Shown here in pieces: positions 46,805 through 55,940 of a DNA stretch of 64,000 nucleotides. This DNA is from CAYWBU01 sp942491525 (lineage in GTDB: Bacteria; Desulfobacterota; Desulfomonilia; UBA1062), in the NCBI GenBank assembly GCA_942491525.1, contig CALOBW010000044.1, positions 124,001 to 188,000 on the forward strand, in the 5' to 3' direction. The number at the start of each line of letters is the position of its first letter. The first letter of the stretch is position 1. Both the position numbers and the translations under genes were made by a program. The notes beneath the pieces are model-generated. The model was not told the origin of the DNA. It saw nothing but the letters and a program-made list of their open reading frames with translations, and searched no databases.

Positions 46805-47085
46805 TCAAATTAAATGAATTAGATCAGAGCAAAATAATCAACCAGATCCACTCACAGCTCAGCAGCCGTCCCCGTCAGCCACAGGAGCCGGCCAACGAAA
46901 GCCTGAACCTCTCCCAGCAGGGGGAGCTGATCAGAGAGTTCCAGCAGCAGATCAGCCACTCTCCAGACATCCGGCAGGAGAGGATCGCCCGCATCAGCCA
47001 GGAGATCGATAAGGGCCGCTATCACACCGATCTGGACCGCATCGTCGACATTCTGATGAGCAGCGACATCAACTCCAAGATCTAA
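46801..47085 (+). CDS. flgM: Anti-sigma-28 factor FlgM
   Basis: 94 residues. The C-terminal half has the FlgM signature: SPDIRQERIARISQEIDKGR followed by YHTDLDRIVDILM, the helices that wrap around sigma-28. Residues 33-50 (NLSQQGELIREFQQQI) match the preceding helix. Expected to hold FliA until the hook is finished and then be exported. Sigma-28 promoter upstream; 3' end overlaps the convergent lipoprotein gene by 4 bp. Confidence 0.85.
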   Translation: MIKLNELDQSKIINQIHSQLSSRPRQPQEPANESLNLSQQGELIREFQQQISHSPDIRQERIARISQEIDKGRYHTDLDRIVDILMSSDINSKI

Positions 47086-48098
47086 CGGGTCAGATAACTC
47101 TCTCTGAGCTTCAGACGCCGACCCTTGACCTGGTTCAAAAAAAGCTCCTTGAGCAGGCTACCATCTTCCTGAACAAGCTTTCCGCACAGCAGTTCTATCT
47201 GCGCAGCATCATCTGCTTCAAGCTGATTCAGCAGCAGCAGATAGGCATCCATTGCCAGGGCCGAGCGAGTTTCAATCAGACCATGCTGCTTGCGGTATGA
47301 GTCAAGGTAATCCTCAAGTTCTGCGGCCACCACCGCCTGAGCGCTGAAATCGCTGATCAGATAGATCTCATCCAGTCCCCGGGGCCACCGACGCGCCAGA
47401 CGCGCCTCATCCCTGAGGTTGGCCAGCAGAACAGGCTGCCGCAAACCGCCGTGGCGCAAGTCAGCCAGAAAATCTGCATCAACCAGTTCAGACGCCGGAA
47501 TGTAGACCAGATCAGCACTCAAATCTTTAACAAGCGGCCGCTGGCCGCGTTTCAGATAGATCACATCGGAGACAACGCCACCCTGACGGATGATCTCCGC
47601 CGAAAAGAGCGTTGCCAAGCGCACGCAATCAGCGTCGGCCTGATCCACCAGAATGGCAACCCTCAGGGCATTCAGCAACTCCGAATTGACAGCCGCCCTG
47701 GCCGAGACGGCAGCCAGCTCATCAAGATTGGCGGCAATCTGCCAGACCCCGGTCGGACTGCCGGCCAGATCGAGTGAAACAGACGGAACCGTGACACTGT
47801 CGAGGTCGGCGGCGGCCACGGCAATAATGCCGGCAACGCCATCCTCAGTCTGCAGCTTGTAGGCCACAGACTCATCACCCTCACGCATCACCAGCTCAAC
47901 CCCTTTGCCATCAACCTGCGGCAGGCGCTGATTAATATATGTCAGGGCAGTTCGGCTTACCTCATCACCGGCCGGCACAACCACACCGACCCGGATCACA
48001 CCGTCAACAGGCAGCTCAGCCTGAGGCGCTTCGCCACGGTTGCAGCCCGCCATGCTCAGCAGAACAATCAGGCAGATCAATGAATTTCTTCGAATCAT
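47082..48098 (-). CDS. Lipoprotein with type 1 periplasmic-binding-protein-like fold
   Basis: 338 residues. Lipobox SMAGC, then a sequence like branched-chain amino acid binding proteins: VIRVGVVVPAGDEVSRTALTYINQ, ALRVAILVDQADADCVRL, IIRQGGVVSDVIYLKRG, LVYIPASELVDADFLADL, and ALAMDAYLLLLNQL. Shorter than standard Leu/Ile/Val-binding proteins and without adjacent permease genes, so it may be a sensor or LpoA/YraM-like factor. AGGG-rich ribosome site before the ATG. Confidence 0.7.
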   Translation of the reverse strand: MIRRNSLICLIVLLSMAGCNRGEAPQAELPVDGVIRVGVVVPAGDEVSRTALTYINQRLPQVDGKGVELVMREGDESVAYKLQTEDGVAGIIAVAAADLDSVTVPSVSLDLAGSPTGVWQIAANLDELAAVSARAAVNSELLNALRVAILVDQADADCVRLATLFSAEIIRQGGVVSDVIYLKRGQRPLVKDLSADLVYIPASELVDADFLADLRHGGLRQPVLLANLRDEARLARRWPRGLDEIYLISDFSAQAVVAAELEDYLDSYRKQHGLIETRSALAMDAYLLLLNQLEADDAAQIELLCGKLVQEDGSLLKELFLNQVKGRRLKLRESYLTR

Positions 48099-48215
48099 GC
48101 CCTACCCCTACACAGAATCAGCAAGCCAGCACAAGCCTTTTTCACCACATCAAAAGTGTTCCCATGCTTATCTCAGTATGCTAAGCCCAAAGAACTTTGC
48201 TATTAGGAGAAAGCC

Positions 48216-48959
48216 ATGCCTGAGATGATTATTAAAAATCAGAGCTACCAGCCCGAGCTGGTTATTTTCGATAAAGACGGCACCCTGCTGGACTTCAAAA
48301 AAACCTGGATCGGCATCATCGACGAACTGATCCAGGCCATTGGACGCTATACACCGGTCAATGACGAACTTTCGCAGATGCTGCAGAAAGTATTCGGCAT
48401 AGACATCCCCACCAAGCAGGTCGACCCCTTCGGTCCGCTGGCCATGGCCACCGACCAAGAAACCAACGCCCTACTGATTGGCGCGCTCTACTTCTCCGGT
48501 CTGCGCTGGGACGATGCCACCCGCATCATCAAGCGCGCCGGCCAGGAGGTCTTCAGCGGCCACATCCGCGAAAAAAACCTGACCGCCGCCGACGGCGCTC
48601 TTCAGCTGCTTAAATCACTGCAGGAGAAGGGTATCAAATGCGCCCTGGCCACCAACGACAACATTGCCGACGCCACCAATGACATGCGCATCATCGGCGC
48701 GCTGCCCTACCTTGACCTGGTCATGGGCGCCGACGGCGTCCAGAATGCAAAGCCCGAACCCGACATGATCCATAAAATCTGCCAGGATCTGGGGATAGCT
48801 GAAGCCCAGTCGATGATGGTCGGCGACGCCATCACCGACACCCTGGCCGGCCAGAACGCCGGCGTCATGCTCTCCATCGGCATCGCCAACCCCATGCCGG
48901 CCGAACTGATGCGGGAGCACGCCGATGTGGTGGTGGACAGTCTGCTGGAGCTGATCTGA
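48216..48959 (+). CDS. HAD-superfamily phosphatase (phosphoglycolate phosphatase-like)
   Basis: 247 residues. HAD motif I VIFDKDGTLLDF (nucleophile and acid-base aspartates), motif II ALATNDN, motif III NAKPEPDMI and motif IV MVGDAITDTLAG. A helical cap between residues about 35 and 115 puts it in subfamily I, with Gph and similar small-metabolite phosphatases. TTAGGAG precedes the ATG. Substrate not predictable. Confidence 0.9.
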   Translation: MPEMIIKNQSYQPELVIFDKDGTLLDFKKTWIGIIDELIQAIGRYTPVNDELSQMLQKVFGIDIPTKQVDPFGPLAMATDQETNALLIGALYFSGLRWDDATRIIKRAGQEVFSGHIREKNLTAADGALQLLKSLQEKGIKCALATNDNIADATNDMRIIGALPYLDLVMGADGVQNAKPEPDMIHKICQDLGIAEAQSMMVGDAITDTLAGQNAGVMLSIGIANPMPAELMREHADVVVDSLLELI

Positions 48960-48963
48960 AGAG

Positions 48964-49518
48964 CTAGGCTTCGCCGAAGACCTGCGCCTGAAAGGTTTCA
49001 TAGATGGAGCTCTCGCGCCACTCCTCAGGGCCCAGGCCGGCTTTCATGGAGAGATGCCGCATGGTGGTCTCGACGTCCCAGCCCTGCTCCGGGGCAACCT
49101 GCGGCAGGAAGACGGCCTGATGCTGACCCCGTTTGAGGATGATGCCGTCCCGGCCGAGCACAAAATCATCGATCGAATCGATCCGTTCCGGCTGGGTCAG
49201 CACCGAGATCTCGATCTCAATACCGTCCAGTTCCGAGGGCTGCAGGGGGGTAAAGCGCGGGTCCCTGAAGGCGGCGTTGCGCGCATTCTCCATGACGGCC
49301 TCCCAGAGCGGCAGCATGGGAAAGATGTAGCCGATGCAGCCGCGCAGATCGCCGCCGGAGTGCAGGGTCACGAAGACGCCGCACTTCTCCTGCAGAGCGG
49401 TGCTCAACTCAGCCTGGTCCGGCAGAATATCATCAAGGGAGTCCCCTTCCAGAATGCCGGCAATGGTCCCGCGCGCCAGTTCCAACAGATATGTTCTATC
49501 TTCATTATTAAGTTTCAT
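48964..49518 (-). CDS. AMMECR1-domain protein (AmmeMemoRadiSam system protein A type)
   Basis: 184 residues covering one AMMECR1 domain, with the invariant LRGCIGY motif (GGDLRGCIGYIFPML), then AAFRDPRFTPL and EIEISVLTQPERI. No Memo or radical-SAM partner is adjacent. The ATG at 49518 is the natural start of the domain. A TATAAT element (49525-49530) ends six bases upstream and there is no ribosome site, so the mRNA is probably leaderless. Confidence 0.9.
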   Translation of the reverse strand: MKLNNEDRTYLLELARGTIAGILEGDSLDDILPDQAELSTALQEKCGVFVTLHSGGDLRGCIGYIFPMLPLWEAVMENARNAAFRDPRFTPLQPSELDGIEIEISVLTQPERIDSIDDFVLGRDGIILKRGQHQAVFLPQVAPEQGWDVETTMRHLSMKAGLGPEEWRESSIYETFQAQVFGEA

Positions 49519-49524
49519 GTTTTG

Positions 49525-49530
49525 ATTATA
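49525..49530 (-). promoter_or_regulatory. -10 element of a leaderless AMMECR1 transcript
   Basis: Minus-strand TATAAT with six bases between it and the ATG; a start seven bases downstream would fall on the A of the initiation codon. The -35 region (CTTTCC, 17 bp spacer) is poor. Confidence 0.45.
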
Positions 49531-49646
49531 ACACAGAGAGCGCCACAGGAAAGCACTAGAGCCAAACATGGTCATCAGATGAGTAGCATATCCCATCGGA
49601 TTAACCCTTGAAAAGCGCCTTGTCATCCTATATGTAGCGAGGTGGG

Positions 49647-50013
49647 TTGAAGTAGGACAGATGATCGCTGGTGCTTAGGCACGGGAGGAAAGTCCGGGCT
49701 CCGCAGGGCAATGGTGGTCGTTAACGGCGACCGGGGGTGACCCCAGGGAAAGTGCCACAGAAAACAAACCGCCGGCCTAGAGGGCCGGTAAGGGTGAAAC
49801 GGCGAGGTAAGAGCTCACCAGTTCCCCGGGTGACCGGGGAAGCTAGGTAAACCCCACCTGGAGCAAGACTAATAGGGGACTTATGGGACTGCCCGTCCTG
49901 TCCCGGGTAAGTTGCTTGAGATAACGGGCAACCGTTATCCTAGATGAATGATCATCATCCGGCCGGGGGTAACTCCGCCGGACAACAGGATCCGGCTTAT
50001 GGCCTGCTTCGAC
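49647..50013 (+). ncRNA. rnpB: RNase P RNA, bacterial type A
   Basis: About 365 nt. Contains the universal core stretches GAGGAAAGTCCGGGCTCC near 49690, AGGGTGAAA near 49793, GAGCTCACCAG, the 3' element AGATGAATGATCATC (about 49942) and the ACAGGATCCGGCTTAT end. The P1 helix pairs GAAGTAGG (49649-49656) with CCTGCTTC (50003-50010). The RNA cuts 5' leaders off tRNA precursors. Exact ends are estimated from P1. Confidence 0.95.
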
Positions 50014-50033
50014 CCCATTAAACTAGAGCGGGA

Positions 50034-51110
50034 GTGAGTAGAGTGCATGTAAGCAAATCGCGTTTCGAGCTGAGTCACAACGACAAAATCAGAAGGTCGA
50101 TCTATGTATTCCTCAGAGATGAGCTAGAGCGCAAACTGCAAACCCTCGCGCTGGAGGAGCCCTACTTCAAATGCCAGGCAGAGGGCACTCCCTACCCCTA
50201 CGTGGATTCCAGCGAAATGCGCCCGCGTAAGAAGGAGTTCTGCAAGGAGTCCGAGGTGGCGCGCCCCTTCTTCATCGTCTTCTGCGAAGATGCCATCGAC
50301 GAGATGCACCAGAAGTATCTGCGTTTCAACGACTCCAACAAGGTGCGCAAGGACAACATCTCACTGATTCCCGACATCATGCTGCACCGCTCGTTTAACT
50401 CCACCGCCAAGTTCTTTGAGAAGAACGCCTTCTTCGAACTGCTCGACCCGCTGCTGGACATCGACTACAGCCTGCTGATCCAGCGCGACAACCGTTACAA
50501 GAAGCGCAACCGCTTCGCCCTGACCCATTTTCACATGAAGATCGACTGGCCCATCGCGGATGCGGCCGAGAGCCTGGCCAAGGAGCTGCGCTACATCTCA
50601 AAGAGCCTCTATGAGAAGGGCGAGAAGTATGCCGACACCCTGCAGCAGAAGCTCTTCGAATACTACGGCTGCCACCACCAGGCCACCGGCGGACGCCGCA
50701 CCGGCGCGCTGATCGCGGCCCAGTACCTCAAGAACATTCCGGGCCTGAGCACGGTCTACGTTTCAAGCTCCGAGTCCAGAACGCTCACCCGCTACTCCGA
50801 GAAGGGCGTCGGCCGCTACGCCATCATCCAGATGGACAAAGACTACGCCATGCACATCATGGAGAACAACAACATCAACCTGGAGGCCTTCCGCCAGGGA
50901 TATGTGCTGGGCGAGAGCGATGAGCACTTCGACATCATCCTCTTCGTCACCTACAACCACACCGAGTGGGGCACCCCGCCCAGCGACGGCAAGCTGCGCA
51001 TCCTGAAGCCCGACTACAGCTGGCTTTCGGTCGACACGGAGATGATCCTGCCGCGGCCGCACGCCATCGGCTTCGGGCCCCTGCTGGTTAAGTACATCTA
51101 TAAGAGTTAA
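50034..51110 (+). CDS. Conserved-looking protein of unknown function
   Basis: 358 residues, soluble, rich in charged and aromatic residues. No family recognised. Features: KIRRSIYVFLRDELERKL near the start, an EFCKESEVARPFFIVFCED stretch, a central GCHHQATGGRRTGALIAAQY, and an acidic/aromatic C-terminus. Codon use and composition match the neighbours, so it is an established gene. It starts at GTG 50034 (or GTG 50043) 20 bases after RNase P RNA and ends 30 bases before gcvT, so it might be transcribed with either. The start codon is uncertain. Confidence 0.75.
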   Translation: MSRVHVSKSRFELSHNDKIRRSIYVFLRDELERKLQTLALEEPYFKCQAEGTPYPYVDSSEMRPRKKEFCKESEVARPFFIVFCEDAIDEMHQKYLRFNDSNKVRKDNISLIPDIMLHRSFNSTAKFFEKNAFFELLDPLLDIDYSLLIQRDNRYKKRNRFALTHFHMKIDWPIADAAESLAKELRYISKSLYEKGEKYADTLQQKLFEYYGCHHQATGGRRTGALIAAQYLKNIPGLSTVYVSSSESRTLTRYSEKGVGRYAIIQMDKDYAMHIMENNNINLEAFRQGYVLGESDEHFDIILFVTYNHTEWGTPPSDGKLRILKPDYSWLSVDTEMILPRPHAIGFGPLLVKYIYKS

Positions 51111-51140
51111 ATTTGCTGCTTTTGACAGCCATAGGATGAA

Positions 51141-52205
51141 ATGATGAGAACACCCCTCTATGAGGCGCACCAGCGCCAGAATGCAAAGATAGTGGATTTC
51201 CACGGCTGGGACCTGCCGGTCTGGTACGGCGGCATCAAGGCCGAGCACATGGCCACCCGAGAGAGCTGCGGCCTCTTCGACACCAGCCACATGGGCGAGC
51301 TGATCATCAGCGGCCCCGGCTGCCTGGCCGACCTCAACGAGCTGCTGACCATCGAAATCGGCCAGCTGAAGAGCGGCGAGGCCAAGTACACCTTCCTGCT
51401 CAACGAGCAGGGCGGCATCATCGATGACCTGATCGTCTACTGCCAGGCGCCGGGCGAAAAATACCTGCTCTGCGTCAATGCCGGCAACCGGGAGATCGAT
51501 GCAGGCTGGATCAGCGAGCATATCAGTGACAAAACCGTGCTCGAAGACATCAGCGATGCAACCGCCATGCTGGCCCTGCAGGGCCCCGAGGCGGCCGCCA
51601 TCCTGAGCAAGGTTGTCGAGCTTGACCTCAACAGCATGCCCAGCTTCACCTTTAGTGAGATTGAGACCGACAGGTTCGGCCATCTGATCATCCCCAAGAC
51701 CGGCTACACCGGCGCCGGCGGCTGCGAGATCTTCGTGGACGCCGAAAAAGCCGAGGCCCTCTGGGAGGCCCTGATCGAGGCCGGCGCCGCCCCCTGCGGC
51801 CTGGGCGCCCGCGACACCCTGCGGCTGGAGATGGGCTACCCCCTGCACGGCAACGACATCAGCACCGAGACCAGCCCCATCGAGGCCGGGCTCAACTTTG
51901 CCCTCAACCTCAACAAGGAGAGCTTCATCGGACTCGCAGCGCTCAGGGCCCAGAAAGCCGGCGGTGTCAAGCGCCGCCTGGTGGGCCTCGAAATGATCGA
52001 CAAGGGCGTGCCGCGCGAGGAGCAGGCGATCCTGCTGGACGGAAATGAAGTCGGCAAAATTACCTCGGGTTCCCTCTCGCCGGTACTTGGCAGAGGCATC
52101 GCGCTGGGTTATATAGATTCGCAAATTGAGACGGGCAGCGAGATCCTGATCCAGGTCCGCAACCGCCAGCTCAAAGCTTTAGTAACTAGGCCGCCCTTCA
52201 TCTAG
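51141..52205 (+). CDS. gcvT: Glycine cleavage system T protein (aminomethyltransferase)
   Basis: 354 residues. Folate-binding GcvT pattern: TPLYEAHQRQNAKIVDFHGW, VWYGGIKAEHMATRESCGLFD, the DTSHMGEL active-site loop, GYTGAGGCEIF, LGARDTLRLEMGYPLHGND and the final ITSGSLSPVLGRGIALGY. Transfers the aminomethyl group from lipoyl-H to tetrahydrofolate, giving methylene-THF and ammonia. First gene of the gcvT-H-PA-PB operon. No glycine riboswitch is seen in the 30 bases upstream. Confidence 0.96.
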   Translation: MMRTPLYEAHQRQNAKIVDFHGWDLPVWYGGIKAEHMATRESCGLFDTSHMGELIISGPGCLADLNELLTIEIGQLKSGEAKYTFLLNEQGGIIDDLIVYCQAPGEKYLLCVNAGNREIDAGWISEHISDKTVLEDISDATAMLALQGPEAAAILSKVVELDLNSMPSFTFSEIETDRFGHLIIPKTGYTGAGGCEIFVDAEKAEALWEALIEAGAAPCGLGARDTLRLEMGYPLHGNDISTETSPIEAGLNFALNLNKESFIGLAALRAQKAGGVKRRLVGLEMIDKGVPREEQAILLDGNEVGKITSGSLSPVLGRGIALGYIDSQIETGSEILIQVRNRQLKALVTRPPFI

Positions 52206-52232
52206 GGCGGTAATATTTAATTGAGGTGAAAC

Positions 52233-52622
52233 ATGAACTTTCCTGACGATTTGAAATATTCCAAAGAGCACGAGTGGATTAAGGTTGATGGCAAACAGGC
52301 CAAGGTCGGCGTAACCGACTACGCCCAGAGCGAGCTTGGCGACGTGGTTTTTGTCGAGCTGCCCGCGGTCGGCGACGAATTCGCCCTTGACGACACCTTC
52401 GGCACCGTTGAGTCGGTCAAGGCCGTCTCCGATATCTTTGCCCCGGTCAGCGGCACCGTTGTTGAGATCAACCCCGCCCTGGAGGACTCGCCTGAACTGA
52501 TCAATGAGGACTGCTACGGCGAAGCCTGGATGGTCGTCATCGAGATGGACAACCTGAACGAGCTCGACACCCTGATGAACGCCGAGGAGTATGAGGCCTT
52601 TGTGGCAGAAGAGGCCAACTAA
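52233..52622 (+). CDS. gcvH: Glycine cleavage system H protein (lipoyl carrier)
   Basis: 129 residues. Starts DLKYSKEHEWIKVDGKQAKV and has the lipoylation site ESVKAVSDI with Lys63. Swings the methylamine intermediate between P, T and L proteins. GAGGTG before the ATG; stop codon overlaps the start of gcvPA by one base. Confidence 0.97.
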   Translation: MNFPDDLKYSKEHEWIKVDGKQAKVGVTDYAQSELGDVVFVELPAVGDEFALDDTFGTVESVKAVSDIFAPVSGTVVEINPALEDSPELINEDCYGEAWMVVIEMDNLNELDTLMNAEEYEAFVAEEAN

Positions 52623-53908
52623 TGGCCTATACTGCCCTCAGCGATGAAGAACGCCAGCTGATGCTGGATGTGATCGGCATCAAGGATGTGGGCGAAATTT
52701 TCAGCACCATCCCGGATGGGCTAAAACTGAAGCGCCCCCTTGAGCTGCCGAAGGCCATGGACGAGGCCAGCCTCAAGCGCGCAATCGAGCTGCCGGCGCC
52801 CAAGCCGGGCTTTTTAGGCGGCGGTATCTACAACCACCACATTCCGGCCCTGGTTGACGCCCTCGCCTCGCGCCAGGAGTTCTATACGGCCTACACCCCC
52901 TATCAGCCGGAAATCTCCCAGGGCACCCTGCAGAGCATCTTTGAGTACCAGAGCATGCTCACCAGCCTGACCGGCATGCATGCGGCCAACGCCTCCATGT
53001 ATGACGGGGCCACCGCCCTGGCCGAAGCCGCCTTGATGGCGATCCGCAAAAAGCGCACCAAGAAGATCCTGGTCAGCCGCGCCACCAACCCGGCCTACCG
53101 CCGGGTGCTCGAAACCTACATCAAGCACTTTGATGCCGAGATGGTGGAAGTTGACTTCAACCAGCAGAGCGGTCAGCTCGACCTTGATGACCTGAGGGCC
53201 AAGCTCGACAAACAGAGCGCCCTCTTCGTGCAGCAGCCCAACTACTTCGGCGTCATCGAAGAGATGGACAAGATCGCTGAGATCGCCGCGGATGCCGCCC
53301 TCTGGGGCATCGTCATCGGCGAGGCCATCTCGCTGGGCCTGCTGGAGAAGCCGGGCAGCTACAACCCGGACGTGGTTGTGGGCGAGGCCCAGTCCTTCGG
53401 CAACCCGGTCGCGGGCCCCTTCTTGGGCTTCTTCTGCACCACCAAAGAGTACCTGCGCCAGATGCCGGGCCGCATCGTGGGCATGACCAAGGATTCACGC
53501 GGCCAGGACGCCTTCTGCCTGACGCTCTCGACCCGCGAACAGCATATCAGACGGGCCAAGGCCACCTCCAACATCTGCTCCAACCAGGGTCTCTGCGCCC
53601 TACGCGCCTCCATCTATCTGAGCGCCATGGGCCCCGGGGGCCTGCGCAAGACGGCCGTCCAGAGCGCCAACGGCGCCCGCTACCTGCGGGAGCTGTTTGC
53701 AGCCAAGGGCGTTAAGCCGCTCTTTGACGGCCCCATCTTCAATGAATTTGTAATCAGCGCCGATGCCGAACTTAAGGAGAAAATCGCCCAGAGCGGTTAT
53801 GCCCCGGGCATCGCCATTGACTATCCCGAGTTAAAGGACGCCACCCTCTTCAGCGTCACCGAACTCAACACCCAAGAGGACTGCCAATGTCTGACAGAAA
53901 AAATATAA
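52622..53908 (+). CDS. gcvPA: Glycine dehydrogenase (decarboxylating) subunit 1
   Basis: 428 residues, the N-terminal half of P-protein as a separate gene. Signatures: PKPGFLGGGIYNHHIPALVD, TAYTPYQPEISQGTLQSIFE, NASMYDGATALAEA, and a C-terminal GGLRKTAVQSANGARYL. It forms a heterotetramer with subunit 2, which holds PLP. The last 22 bp overlap gcvPB, so translation is coupled. Confidence 0.96.
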   Translation: MAYTALSDEERQLMLDVIGIKDVGEIFSTIPDGLKLKRPLELPKAMDEASLKRAIELPAPKPGFLGGGIYNHHIPALVDALASRQEFYTAYTPYQPEISQGTLQSIFEYQSMLTSLTGMHAANASMYDGATALAEAALMAIRKKRTKKILVSRATNPAYRRVLETYIKHFDAEMVEVDFNQQSGQLDLDDLRAKLDKQSALFVQQPNYFGVIEEMDKIAEIAADAALWGIVIGEAISLGLLEKPGSYNPDVVVGEAQSFGNPVAGPFLGFFCTTKEYLRQMPGRIVGMTKDSRGQDAFCLTLSTREQHIRRAKATSNICSNQGLCALRASIYLSAMGPGGLRKTAVQSANGARYLRELFAAKGVKPLFDGPIFNEFVISADAELKEKIAQSGYAPGIAIDYPELKDATLFSVTELNTQEDCQCLTEKI

Positions 53909-55332
53909 CCGCCTTTCCGGAGATCCGCGAACCGCTGCTCAAGCAGATCAGCTCCAAGGGCAAGAACCGCCGCCAGCTGCCGGAGCCCTTCGCCTGCGCA
54001 CTACCGGCAGACATCAAAGCCGGTGACGTGCCGGACCTGCCCGATGTGGCCGAGATTGAGAGCGTGCGCCACTTCACGCGCCTCTCACGTCTGAACTTCG
54101 GCCTGGACCACGGTCTCTATCCGCTGGGCTCCTGCACCATGAAGTACAACCCCAAGATCACCGAGGTGATTGCCGGGCGCCTGAGCCAGATCCATCCGGC
54201 AGACAGCCAGAACATGCAGCCGGTCTACAGGATCATCAAGGAGCTTGAGGGCCACCTGAACGAGATCTGCGGCATGAGCGCCAGCTGCCTCTGGCCCGCG
54301 GCCGGCGCCCACGGCGAGCTGGCCGGCATCATGGCCATCAAGCAGGCCGTTGAGGCCCGCGGCGAGAAACGCAGCAAGATCCTGATCCCGGACACGGCCC
54401 ACGGCACCAACCCGGCCTCCTGCACCATCGCCGGCTTCGAGAGCGTCAACATCCCCTCCGGACCCGAGGGCTACCTCAAGGCCGAAACGCTCAAAGATTA
54501 CCTGAACGATGATGTGGCCGGCATGATGATCACCAACCCCAACACCCTGGGCATCTTCGAGCAGGAGATCAAGGAGATCGCCGATGCGCTGCACTTAAAC
54601 GGCTCCTTCCTCTACATGGACGGCGCCAACATGAACGCCATCATGGGCATTGCGCGCCCCGGCGACCTGGGGGTCGACTGCATGCACCTCAATCTGCACA
54701 AGACCTTTGCCACGCCCCACGGCGGCGGCGGTCCCGGTGCCGGCCCGGTGCTGGTGAATGACAGCCTGGCGCCCTACCTGCCCAATCCGCGTATTGTCGA
54801 GCACGACGGCGTCTACTCGCTGAGCTACGACAACCAGGAGTCGCTGGGCCAGGTCCACACCCTGATGGGCAATGTCAGCGTGCTGCTCAAGACCTACAGC
54901 TACATCCTGAGCCTGGGGCCCGAGGGCATCAGAGAGGCCGCCGAACTGGCCGGCCTGAATGCCAACTATCTCAAGGCGCGCCTCAAAAAGTTCTTTGACC
55001 TGCCCTATGAGACCCCGACCCTGCACGAATTTGTCTTCACCGACAAAAATCAGGAGGCCAGCACCATGGACATGGCCAAGGCCCTGATGGAGTACGGCTT
55101 CCATCCGCCAACGGTCTACTTCCCGCTGGTGGTCAGCGGCGCCCTGATGATCGAGCCCACCGAGACCGAACCATTCGAAGAGCTGGACCGCTTCGCGACA
55201 GCCCTGGAGGCAATCTCCAAGATGAGCGCCGCGGAGCTGCACGAGATGCCCCAGAACACCCCGGTCGGCCGCGTCGACGAGGTCAATGCCGCACGCAAGC
55301 TTGTGCTTTCCTGGCATGAATCTATAATTTAG
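53887..55332 (+). CDS. gcvPB: Glycine dehydrogenase (decarboxylating) subunit 2
   Basis: 481 residues, PLP-binding half. SRLNFGLDHGLYPLGSCTMK near the start, AAGAHGELAGIMAIKQA, DTAHGTNPASC, and the PLP lysine Lys272 in LNLHKTFATPHGGGGPG. With gcvPA decarboxylates glycine and loads the aminomethyl group on GcvH. Lipoamide dehydrogenase (L protein) is not encoded in the window. Confidence 0.97.
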   Translation: MSDRKNITAFPEIREPLLKQISSKGKNRRQLPEPFACALPADIKAGDVPDLPDVAEIESVRHFTRLSRLNFGLDHGLYPLGSCTMKYNPKITEVIAGRLSQIHPADSQNMQPVYRIIKELEGHLNEICGMSASCLWPAAGAHGELAGIMAIKQAVEARGEKRSKILIPDTAHGTNPASCTIAGFESVNIPSGPEGYLKAETLKDYLNDDVAGMMITNPNTLGIFEQEIKEIADALHLNGSFLYMDGANMNAIMGIARPGDLGVDCMHLNLHKTFATPHGGGGPGAGPVLVNDSLAPYLPNPRIVEHDGVYSLSYDNQESLGQVHTLMGNVSVLLKTYSYILSLGPEGIREAAELAGLNANYLKARLKKFFDLPYETPTLHEFVFTDKNQEASTMDMAKALMEYGFHPPTVYFPLVVSGALMIEPTETEPFEELDRFATALEAISKMSAAELHEMPQNTPVGRVDEVNAARKLVLSWHESII

Positions 55333-55346
55333 TCCGGAGTGTCTAA

Positions 55347-55940
55347 ATGGTCAGAGAAAAGATGAGTGATGCCAAACTGGTCGCCCGCATCAAAGCGGGC
55401 GACGAGCTTGCCTTGGAGGAGTTGATCAAACGGTTCTCCAACAAGGTCTACAACCTGGCATTCCATCTGACCCGCGACGCATCGGCAGCTGAAGAGATCA
55501 TGCAGGAGGTGTTTCTGACAGTGGTTTCCAAGATTGACACCCTGACCAACAACGCCTACTTCGCCACCTGGCTCTACCGGGTCACCACCAATGCGTCCTA
55601 CGGCTATCTGCGCAAGGAGCGCAAGTACAACGACCAGACCCCCATGGACGACCTGGAGCTGGAGAAGCACAACTCGTACGACTGGAGCGCCCTGCCCGAT
55701 GACGTGCTGCTCTCGGACGAGAGCCGCACCATCATCAACGGCGCCATCGACCGCCTGCCCGAAAGCATGAAAACCATCGTGGTCATGAAAGATGTGGAGG
55801 GTTACAAGAATGAGGAGATCGCCGACTCACTGGGCATCAGCGTACCGGCGGTCAAGTCGCGCCTGCACCGCGGCCGGCTGATTCTCAGGCAGACCCTCTC
55901 CGAATACTTCAGCAAATATGCCGAAGGGACACCCCTATGA
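55347..55940 (+). CDS. ECF-type RNA polymerase sigma factor
   Basis: 197 residues. Sigma-2 region (LEELIKRFSNKVYNLAFHLT, then AEEIMQEVFLTVVSKIDTL and FATWLYRVTTN) and sigma-4 region (LPESMKTIVVMKDVEGYKNE, then EIADSLGISVPAVKSRLHRG). The acidic linker between them is typical. The next gene, overlapping by four bases, is a zinc-finger anti-sigma factor, so the pair is a group IV (RpoE-like) stress module. GGAG before ATG 55347. Confidence 0.92.
   Translation: MVREKMSDAKLVARIKAGDELALEELIKRFSNKVYNLAFHLTRDASAAEEIMQEVFLTVVSKIDTLTNNAYFATWLYRVTTNASYGYLRKERKYNDQTPMDDLELEKHNSYDWSALPDDVLLSDESRTIINGAIDRLPESMKTIVVMKDVEGYKNEEIADSLGISVPAVKSRLHRGRLILRQTLSEYFSKYAEGTPL

Noticed and set aside
51111..51140. Glycine riboswitch before gcvT
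   Set aside because: Only 30 bases separate the upstream gene from gcvT, too short for a glycine aptamer, and no aptamer core is seen.
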